From assembly GCA_028095445.1 (NCBI GenBank), contig JAOHCJ010000020.1, positions 1 through 10,813 of the forward strand: a stretch of DNA of 10,813 nt, given 5' to 3'. The translations under genes were made by a program, and so were the position numbers. Source of the stretch: Candidatus Pelagibacter sp. (GTDB taxonomy: Bacteria > Pseudomonadota > Alphaproteobacteria > Pelagibacterales > Pelagibacteraceae). Below the pieces are notes generated by a model. It searched no databases. It was not told the DNA's origin and saw nothing but the letters and a program-made list of their open reading frames with translations. Positions 5,891 through 10,813 of this stretch are shown here, piece after piece; the stretch's first letter is position 1; each line of letters starts with the position of its first letter.

Positions 5891-7245
5891 AAAAATTTTT
5901 ATTACTTTTTTTAATATTATTTATTCACACAAGCACAACTAAAGCATTTGATAATAGTGAGGATTTTTCAAGTACAAATAATGTAAATGATTTTAATCAG
6001 TGGTTATACGATAATGGTCATAATCAACATGTAAAAGTAAAAGAAAATAAAATATGTGAAAGTTTAGAAAAAGAAAAACAGGCTTGGTATGATAATGGAT
6101 GTCATAAAGTTCAATTATCAAATGATTTAAAAATAAAATTTTATAAAAATAGATGGCAAATTCCTTGGGATGGTGAACCTAATAGAGACACACTTATTTA
6201 CTATTTGTGGAAAACTATTAATCATCCATATACAAATCAATTCCATTTATATGAAGTTAAACCTTCAAGCAATCCTTACGAATTTAAATCCAATTTAAGA
6301 AAAGACGAGTATTTAAACAAAAAAATTAAACAGTCAGGAATATTAACTTATTTACTTTTTGAGAATGATAAAATTGTTATCGACGAACAGTCACCTGACT
6401 TAGGAAAATTTTTTGATGATAAAACAAAATTTCGTTCTAATTCTATAGGTAAAACCATGGTTGGATATCTTGCTGGTCATGCCATTTGCTCGGGTTATAT
6501 TGACAGCGTAGATACAAAGTTAAACGACTGGCCATTAATTAAAAAAACCCTTTATCATGATCAAAAATTGATTGATCTTTTGAACATGAGTGCTGGAGAT
6601 CAAAAATTTGTAACTGATCAAGCTATGTTCAATGGAGAAAATAATGATGACGAAAATCTTGTTGTCTACATGCAATTGATGGAAGGCTCAAAGAAAGCTA
6701 AAACTATTTATAATTATCATGCACTATATACCAATATAATTTTTAATTATATTAAACATAAAACAGGTGATGAGTTTGAAAAATTTTTAGAAGATGTTTT
6801 TCAAAAACATGTGAAAATTAAAAATAGTGTTATTTTTTTTAAGCATAGAAAAACTCCAGATGCTGGAAAAGCAAATTCTATGTTTTATGCAGATAGATAC
6901 GATTATCTAAGAATAGCAAAAACCATGATGGATGATTATCAAAGCAATAATTGTGTTGGAAAATATTTAAAAGATATTTATGAGAGAAAAGTTGTAAAAG
7001 GATCTAATTTTAATAATGAACCTACCTATGGTAATACAAAAACATATGGTGGACAATTTCATTTTGACTATCCTGGTTTAAAAGATAGACCAATATTTGG
7101 AATGAGTGGCTATGCTGGAAATGTTATATTAATTGACCCAGAAACATCAAAGATTGTTGTGCTTCACTCAATTCACCATAAAGATAAAAAAAGTTCTAAA
7201 TATTATTATGATTTTAAAAAGGTAGTTCTGGATGTTTTTAAATAA
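5887..7245 (+). CDS. Exported serine hydrolase, beta-lactamase/PBP fold (class C/NylB-like)
   Basis: Protein of 452 aa with an N-terminal signal peptide (about 1-20, ending TKA before FDN), hence periplasmic or outer-surface. The catalytic SxxK is S186-I-G-K189 in RSNSIGKTMVGYL, followed by LIDLLNMSAGD (228-238), matching the DLLTMTSG stretch of class C beta-lactamases and esterases. Y277 in IYNYHALYTN aligns with the Tyr of the YxN motif, but the Asn position is Ala (YHA). The third motif, usually HxG or KTG, reads M406-S-G in FGMSGYAGN. Residues 30-170 form a long N-terminal region I do not recognise, with C57 and C72 as a possible disulfide. The ATGA overlap with the GT2 gene makes it the third gene of the operon. 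An esterase, amidase or transesterase acting on the glycan is more plausible than antibiotic resistance, but this is inference. Confidence 0.8.
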   Translation: MKKFLLLFLILFIHTSTTKAFDNSEDFSSTNNVNDFNQWLYDNGHNQHVKVKENKICESLEKEKQAWYDNGCHKVQLSNDLKIKFYKNRWQIPWDGEPNRDTLIYYLWKTINHPYTNQFHLYEVKPSSNPYEFKSNLRKDEYLNKKIKQSGILTYLLFENDKIVIDEQSPDLGKFFDDKTKFRSNSIGKTMVGYLAGHAICSGYIDSVDTKLNDWPLIKKTLYHDQKLIDLLNMSAGDQKFVTDQAMFNGENNDDENLVVYMQLMEGSKKAKTIYNYHALYTNIIFNYIKHKTGDEFEKFLEDVFQKHVKIKNSVIFFKHRKTPDAGKANSMFYADRYDYLRIAKTMMDDYQSNNCVGKYLKDIYERKVVKGSNFNNEPTYGNTKTYGGQFHFDYPGLKDRPIFGMSGYAGNVILIDPETSKIVVLHSIHHKDKKSSKYYYDFKKVVLDVFK

Positions 7246-7271
7246 GCTTAATTGAAAATATTAAGTAGCTT
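7244..7271. terminator. Weak hairpin spanning two convergent stop codons
   Basis: AAGC/TTAAT (7244-7252) pairs with ATTAA (7260-7264) and GCTT (7268-7271) around a 7-base loop, with a 3-base bulge at 7265-7267. It covers the stop codons of the serine hydrolase (7243-7245) and umuC (7261-7263), which are only 15 bases apart. No long T tract follows on either strand, so its efficiency as a terminator is doubtful. Confidence 0.3.
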
Positions 7272-8541
7272 TAATTGTTGGCAAACAATAAAAATCAGCT
7301 GTATCAATTTTAGAAGAATGATCTCTTCTCATATTCCACCTCTTGTTTACTCCAGCACTAGCTAAACTTAGTGTTGATCTACCATACCTGTAATTTGTAC
7401 TATCAATAGATCTCATTAAGCCTTTAATTTTTTCATCTTTTTCTGATGAGAATAAATTTTTACTACCATCTGAACCAACTAGGCCAGTCAATGTTATTCC
7501 TGCTTTTTGATATCTATATCCATCTATAAAAATTTCTTTTAATGCAATCAAAGCAGTTTTAACTATTTCGATACTGTTATTTGTAGCTATTGGAAAATCT
7601 ACAGTTTTAGCATTAGAATAATACACTCCTTTATTTTGAAAAGGACTTGTTCTAACAGAAACAATTATTGATTTTGCAATTAACGACTCTGACCTAATTT
7701 TTTCTGAAGCATTTAAACAGTAACTTGCAACTGCTTCTTGAAGTTCTTGAAATTTTTCAACTCTAGTACCAAATGATCTTGATACCACACAACTTTTTCT
7801 TTTTGAAGTTTTGGTTTCTAAAGGAATACAAGGAATACCCCTAAGTTCTAATGCAGTTCTAGAGCTTAAAACATTAGAACTCTTTTTAATCCAAGTGTTT
7901 GATATATTCTTTAATTGTTTAGCATTGTAAATTCCATTTTGCTGATAAAATTTTGTCATTTGTTTACCAACCCCCCATACATCATTAATATCTATTTTTT
8001 CTAACAGTGGGTCAATATTTTCAATACCTATTAAGTTAGTTACACCAGATTGTTTTTTCTTTGCTATATGATTTGCAATCTTGCTTAAAGTTTTTGTTTT
8101 TGCAATACCAATACTTGTAGGGACTCCTGTCCATTGTAAAACAATACTTCTAATTTCTTTTCCAACATCTTCAACTTCATCATCAGTATAATTAGTTAAA
8201 TCTAAAAAAGCTTCATCAATAGAATATATTTCTAACTCAGGATTAAATCTTTTTAGAGTTCTCATTACTCTTCTGGATAAATCTCCATATAAAGAATAGT
8301 TTGAAGAAAAAACATAAACTTTATTTTTAAGTATTATATCTTTAGCTTTAAAATAAGGCTCTCCCATTTTTATACCAAGAGCTTTTGCTTCAGTTGATCT
8401 TGATATGATGCAACCATCGTTATTAGATAAAACTACAACAGGTTTATTTCTGATTTTAGGATTAAATAATCTCTCACAAGAAACATAAAATGAATTACAA
8501 TCTACTAGTGCTATCTTTTTAGTACGTTGAATGAATGACAT
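7261..8541 (-). CDS. umuC: DNA polymerase V catalytic subunit UmuC (Y family)
   Basis: Translesion DNA polymerase of 426 aa that copies damaged templates at the cost of mutations, working with processed UmuD and RecA. The palm holds the metal-binding D14 in ALVDCNSFYVSCE and the D109-E110 pair in SIDEAFLDL; Y19 is at the steric-gate position. GVPTSIGIAKTKTLSKIA (139-156) and the helix-hairpin-helix region VWGVGKQM (188-195) follow. The C-terminal little-finger and tail (RWNMRRDHSS...LPTI) match UmuC rather than DinB. The clamp-binding pentapeptide region reads SKNLF (360-364), keeping LF but without the usual Gln. The first nine residues (MSFIQRTKK) precede the usual family start because the ATG lies inside the umuD end, a 23-base overlap. 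No internal start gives the canonical N-terminus. Confidence 0.95.
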   Translation of the reverse strand: MSFIQRTKKIALVDCNSFYVSCERLFNPKIRNKPVVVLSNNDGCIISRSTEAKALGIKMGEPYFKAKDIILKNKVYVFSSNYSLYGDLSRRVMRTLKRFNPELEIYSIDEAFLDLTNYTDDEVEDVGKEIRSIVLQWTGVPTSIGIAKTKTLSKIANHIAKKKQSGVTNLIGIENIDPLLEKIDINDVWGVGKQMTKFYQQNGIYNAKQLKNISNTWIKKSSNVLSSRTALELRGIPCIPLETKTSKRKSCVVSRSFGTRVEKFQELQEAVASYCLNASEKIRSESLIAKSIIVSVRTSPFQNKGVYYSNAKTVDFPIATNNSIEIVKTALIALKEIFIDGYRYQKAGITLTGLVGSDGSKNLFSSEKDEKIKGLMRSIDSTNYRYGRSTLSLASAGVNKRWNMRRDHSSKIDTADFYCLPTIKAT

Positions 8542-8914
8542 AAGTTACAACCCCCCAAATGAATACTTCAGATTCATTACCAATGATTATTTTATCTTCA
8601 ATATTTTTTGAACCTGATGTTAAAAATTGTCCATCTTTTGATCTAACAAAACTTTTAACAACTAGTTCATCGTGAACATTTGCAACAACAGTTGAAAAAT
8701 TTTTAGGTTTTAAACTTCTATCAATAACTAATAAGTCACCATCATAAATACCAACATCCGTCATTGATTTTCCTTGAACTCTAATAACGAAAGTTGCTGG
8801 AACATTTTTAATTAGATGAGCGTTAAGATCTACATCTTCTTCAATATAATCAGTGGCAGGTGATGGAAAGCCAGCTCCAGCTTTATGTAGATAAAAGGGA
8901 ATAGTTAATTTCAT
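8519..8914 (-). CDS. umuD: UmuD, self-cleaving polymerase V subunit (S24 peptidase)
   Basis: Protein of 131 aa that is cut after RecA stimulation to UmuD' and then joins UmuC. The cleavage site is A14-G15 in AGAGFPSPATDY, matching C24-G25 of E. coli UmuD. The Ser-Lys dyad is S50 in QGKSMTD and K87 in LVVKSF, separated by 37 residues exactly as S60 and K97 in E. coli. The N-terminal arm before the cut is only 14 residues, about ten shorter than in E. coli. There is no helix-turn-helix, so this is not LexA. The gene overlaps umuC by 23 bases. A LexA box touches its start codon. A run of six G residues (8551-8556 read on the minus strand) encodes WGV and is conspicuous in this AT-rich sequence. 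Confidence 0.94.
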   Translation of the reverse strand: MKLTIPFYLHKAGAGFPSPATDYIEEDVDLNAHLIKNVPATFVIRVQGKSMTDVGIYDGDLLVIDRSLKPKNFSTVVANVHDELVVKSFVRSKDGQFLTSGSKNIEDKIIIGNESEVFIWGVVTYVIHSTY

Positions 8915-8929
8915 GTTCTTGTTTTGTTC
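8915..8929. promoter_or_regulatory. LexA (SOS) box of umuDC
   Basis: GTTC at 8915-8918 and GTTC at 8926-8929 are separated by exactly seven bases, the alphaproteobacterial LexA consensus GTTC-N7-GTTC. On the umuD strand it reads GAAC-N7-GAAC and ends on the base before the ATG. It lies just downstream of the predicted -10, where LexA would block transcription until DNA damage. Position, consensus and target gene agree. Confidence 0.88.
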
Positions 8930-8932
8930 TAA

Positions 8933-8961
8933 TTTATAGACTAATTATACATTACACGCAA
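8933..8961 (-). promoter_or_regulatory. Predicted umuDC promoter
   Basis: On the minus strand, TTGCGT (8956-8961) and TATAAA (8933-8938) are 17 bases apart, with the start site predicted near 8926, inside the LexA box. A perfect TATAAT also lies at 8944-8949, but no convincing -35 accompanies it. Either would be covered or blocked by LexA bound at 8915-8929. Confidence 0.5.
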
Positions 8962-8985
8962 TAGGTTGTATTTTGAGTCTATAAC

Positions 8986-9013
8986 TGAATCAAAAGTGAA
9001 TCAAAACGTGAAC
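8986..9013 (+). repeat. Tandem TGAATCAAAA repeat with GANTC sites
   Basis: TGAATCAAAA occurs at 8986-8995 and 8997-9006, an 11-base period, followed by a partial TGAAC copy at 9009-9013. Each full copy holds a GAATC, the GANTC target of CcrM-type methylases, and a third site, GAGTC, is at 8975-8979. The repeats are phased at about one helical turn, as expected for a protein-binding array, in the gap between the divergent umuD and SOUL genes. Confidence 0.55.
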
Positions 9014-9020
9014 ATCCAAA

Positions 9021-9033
9021 CTACATTTTGTAG
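9021..9033. repeat. Short palindrome CTACA-TTT-TGTAG
   Basis: A perfect 5-base inverted repeat with a 3-base centre, between the tandem repeat and the DnaA-box-like sequence. It could be a half-site pair for a dimeric regulator of the SOUL operon. There is no T tract, so it is not a terminator. Confidence 0.3.
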
Positions 9034-9036
9034 CCT

Positions 9037-9045
9037 TGTGGATAA
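9037..9045 (-). promoter_or_regulatory. Perfect DnaA-box sequence
   Basis: The minus strand reads TTATCCACA, identical to the strongest E. coli DnaA box. It lies 35 bases upstream of the SOUL start codon and next to the GANTC cluster. I see only one copy, so regulation by DnaA or chance is more likely than a replication origin. Confidence 0.4.
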
Positions 9046-9079
9046 CTTCAACCAGAGATAGTTTAAACTTCATATTGAA

Positions 9080-9637
9080 ATGATAAAAGTTTTCACAATC
9101 ATAGTTCTGAGCTTAATTATAGCCTTTAAAGTTATGGCTTATGAAGAAGCAAACTATGAAGTGGTGAAAAAAAATGAAACTTATGAAATTAGAAAATATT
9201 CTGATCGTTTAGCCATCGAAACAGAAATATCAAATCAAGGCAGTAGTTTTAGAAAATTATTTAATTATATTTCTGGTGATAATGAGAATAAAGAAGAAAT
9301 CAGCATGACAACACCAGTTACTCAAATAAAAAAAAAAGGTAGTATGACTATGCAATTTTACTTACCCTCAAAATTTAATAAAGACAATATACCAAGTCCA
9401 TCTAATTCAAATGTAAAGATTTTAAATATTAAAGGTGGTTACTATGCGGTTATAAAATACTCAGGAAGGGCTTCTGATAAAAATTTTATTAAACATAAAG
9501 ATATTTTAAAAAATGAATTAAAAAAAAATGATATATTGATTTTAAGCTCACCCATTAAAGCAACATACGATAAACCTTTTACACTGCCTATGCTTAGAAG
9601 AAATGAAGTTATGTTTAAAATTAATATAAACCTGTAG
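9080..9637 (+). CDS. SOUL-family haem-binding-like protein, exported
   Basis: Protein of 185 aa with a signal peptide (about 1-20, ending VMA before YEE), placing it in the periplasm. It shows the SOUL/HBP domain throughout: YEVVKKNETYEIRKY (26-40), ISMTTPV (74-80), MQFYLPSKF (91-99), YAVIKYSG (122-129) and the C-terminal YDKPFTLPMLRRNEV (163-177). Family members bind haem or other porphyrins, and bacterial ones are poorly characterised. No haem ligand can be assigned with confidence. The start ATG has no Shine-Dalgarno. The GFA gene follows after 11 bases and a kinase gene after that, so this is probably the first gene of an operon. Its upstream gap is shared with the divergent umuDC promoter. 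Confidence 0.9.
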   Translation: MIKVFTIIVLSLIIAFKVMAYEEANYEVVKKNETYEIRKYSDRLAIETEISNQGSSFRKLFNYISGDNENKEEISMTTPVTQIKKKGSMTMQFYLPSKFNKDNIPSPSNSNVKILNIKGGYYAVIKYSGRASDKNFIKHKDILKNELKKNDILILSSPIKATYDKPFTLPMLRRNEVMFKININL

Positions 9638-9648
9638 GAGAAATATAA

Positions 9649-10011
9649 ATGAAAAAATTAACATGCCATTGTGGAGAAGTAGAAGCAGAAATAAATTTAG
9701 ATGGAAATTTACAAAAAGTATTACAATGTAATTGTTCAATTTGTAAAAGAAAAAATGCAGTTATGTCGATGGTTAAGAATGAAGATTTTAAAATAGTTAA
9801 AGGTGAAGATAAATTAAAACTTTATCAGTTTCATTCTAACGCTGCCAAACACTATTTTTGTTCTAACTGTGGAATTTATACACATCATAACCCAAGAGCT
9901 AATCCAGCTATGACAGGATTTAATCTTGGTTGCATTGATGAAATAAATACATTTGATCTAAAAGATATTGCTATAAATGATGGTCAAAACCATCCCCTTG
10001 ATAAAAAATAA
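9649..10011 (+). CDS. GFA/CENP-V-family zinc protein (glutathione-dependent formaldehyde-activating-like)
   Basis: Cytoplasmic protein of 120 aa, the usual length for this fold. The structural zinc ligands are C6 and C8 in CHCG plus C71 and C74 in FCSNCG. The second zinc set is C27, C29 and C32 in CNCSIC, the site where Gfa of Paracoccus was proposed to bring glutathione and formaldehyde together. Most members have no proven substrate, so formaldehyde handling is only a family-level suggestion, though one-carbon oxidation of methylated compounds is known in SAR11. AGGAG at 9636-9640, overlapping the upstream stop, is a clear Shine-Dalgarno eight bases before ATG. The next gene begins six bases after its stop. 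Confidence 0.9.
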   Translation: MKKLTCHCGEVEAEINLDGNLQKVLQCNCSICKRKNAVMSMVKNEDFKIVKGEDKLKLYQFHSNAAKHYFCSNCGIYTHHNPRANPAMTGFNLGCIDEINTFDLKDIAINDGQNHPLDKK

Positions 10012-10017
10012 TTTTTT

Positions 10018-10813
10018 ATGCAACAAGTTAATGATTGTTTTACCAAAGTAAAAAAAGATTGTTTTAAATTTATCTCATCTCAAGAAACTAAGAGAGATAA
10101 ATTTAAAAACAAAGATAAAATGATTAAATCTTTTTTAATCCCAGTAAGTTTTTGGATATCAAAGAGAGTTAATAAAAATAAACCTTTAATAATTGGTTTA
10201 GCAGGAGGACAGGGTTCGGGTAAAACTACCATCTCATCGATTTTAACTTTAATTTTGCAAAAGTATTTTAAATTAAAAGTCTTTAAAGTTTCAATTGATG
10301 ATTTTTATAAGACAAGAAAAGATAGAAAATTATTGTCAAAAAACGAACACTCATTATTAATGACAAGAGGGGTTCCGGGAACTCACGATATAGATTTAAT
10401 GTTAAAATTTTTTAAAAAAGTTAAGTCAAATAAATTTAAAAATCTAGCAATTCCAAAGTTCAATAAAGCCATAGACGACCGTTGTAAAAAAAATTTATGG
10501 TATAAACTTAAGTTTAAACCAGATGTTGTAATTTTTGAGGGTTGGTGTGTTGGTGCTAAGGCCCAAACAAACAAGCAGCTGAAAAAACCAATTAATTCAG
10601 TGGAGAGGTTATATGATCAAGGTATCAAATGGAGATATTATGTTAATAACCAATTGAAAACAAAATATAAGACATTATTTAAACAATTAGATGGATTATT
10701 GTATCTTAAGGCTAAAAATTTTAGCATGTTAAGAAACTGGAGATTAAAACAAGAGAGGAAACTTTGGGTTCAAACAAAAAATAAGAGAAATTTAAAAATT
10801 ATGAGTAGTGGAG
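10018..10813 (+). CDS. D-glycerate 3-kinase-like P-loop kinase, 3' end beyond window
   Basis: The first 265 codons are present and the frame is open to the window edge, so the gene is truncated only by the window. It resembles the plant GLYK/YggC-type kinases that convert glycerate to 3-phosphoglycerate with ATP. Walker A is GGQGSGKT (63-70), followed by SIDDFY (92-97, acidic pair D94-D95), the family-specific GVPGTHD (118-124) and the Walker-B-like VIFEGWCVG (171-179). The N-terminal 55 residues are Lys-rich and helical. Start ATG at 10018 lies six bases after the GFA stop with no Shine-Dalgarno, so translational coupling is likely. Glycerate kinase would feed photorespiratory-type or glyoxylate-derived glycerate into central metabolism. 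A pantothenate or uridine kinase is less likely given the GVPGTHD and FEGWCVG motifs. Confidence 0.87.
   Translation, partial: MQQVNDCFTKVKKDCFKFISSQETKRDKFKNKDKMIKSFLIPVSFWISKRVNKNKPLIIGLAGGQGSGKTTISSILTLILQKYFKLKVFKVSIDDFYKTRKDRKLLSKNEHSLLMTRGVPGTHDIDLMLKFFKKVKSNKFKNLAIPKFNKAIDDRCKKNLWYKLKFKPDVVIFEGWCVGAKAQTNKQLKKPINSVERLYDQGIKWRYYVNNQLKTKYKTLFKQLDGLLYLKAKNFSMLRNWRLKQERKLWVQTKNKRNLKIMSSG

Noticed and set aside
8519..8914. LexA repressor.
   Set aside because: Has the S24 protease part only, no DNA-binding domain, and is paired with umuC.
8975..9045. Chromosomal replication origin.
   Set aside because: Only one DnaA box is visible, with no DnaA-box cluster, AT-rich unwinding repeat or origin-linked genes nearby.
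9548..9739. Minus-strand 63-codon frame across the SOUL/GFA junction.
   Set aside because: Overlaps conserved ends of two real genes and is Leu/Phe-rich by composition.
10383..10574. Minus-strand 63-codon frame inside the glycerate kinase gene.
   Set aside because: The plus strand carries the kinase motifs throughout this stretch.

Overview
The window reads as chromosome from a streamlined, very AT-rich marine alphaproteobacterium, most likely SAR11 (Candidatus Pelagibacter or a close relative). Three things point there. Proteorhodopsin is followed by a 2Fe-2S ferredoxin, a thioredoxin-reductase-like ferredoxin reductase and a GST, an order I recall from SAR11 genomes. Genes are tightly packed with stop/start overlaps. 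An alphaproteobacterial-type SOS box (GTTC-N7-GTTC) lies directly in front of umuD. No tRNA, rRNA, CRISPR array or insertion sequence was found. The species call is from recognition, not a search.

Layout. (1) 31-2846, plus strand: a proteorhodopsin with all proton-pump residues and a blue-tuning Gln, closed by a strong intrinsic terminator. It is followed by an adrenodoxin-type ferredoxin, its probable NADPH reductase and a YfcG-like glutathione transferase as a contiguous redox cluster. The ferredoxin seems to have its own promoter inside and just after that terminator and may be made from a leaderless mRNA. (2) 2847-3067: a short AT-rich stretch with one doubtful 31-codon minus-strand reading frame. 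(3) 3068-3589, minus strand: a DksA-like RNA polymerase-binding protein with only two of the four zinc cysteines and a Lys-rich N-terminal tail, driven by a near-consensus sigma-70 promoter. (4) 3699-7245, plus strand: three genes joined by ATGA overlaps, namely a membrane GT-C glycosyltransferase, a polyprenyl-phosphate-type GT2 glycosyltransferase and an exported beta-lactamase-fold serine hydrolase. Together they look like an uncharacterised envelope-glycan or glycolipid modification pathway. (5) 7261-8914, minus strand: umuDC, the SOS-inducible error-prone polymerase V. (6) 8915-9079: a dense regulatory region with a LexA box, a phased tandem repeat containing GANTC sites, a small palindrome and a perfect DnaA-box 9-mer. 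(7) 9080-10813, plus strand: an exported SOUL haem-binding-like protein, a GFA-family zinc enzyme and the 5' part of a D-glycerate 3-kinase, closely spaced and probably one operon.

How the parts fit. Proteorhodopsin supplies light-driven proton-motive force, while the ferredoxin cluster handles NADPH-linked electron transfer and thiol chemistry. The GT2 and GT-C pair follows the usual logic in which the cytoplasmic enzyme charges a lipid carrier with a sugar and the membrane enzyme transfers it on the periplasmic side. The hydrolase would act in the same compartment. Most starts lack a recognisable Shine-Dalgarno sequence; the clear ones are at proteorhodopsin and the GFA gene.
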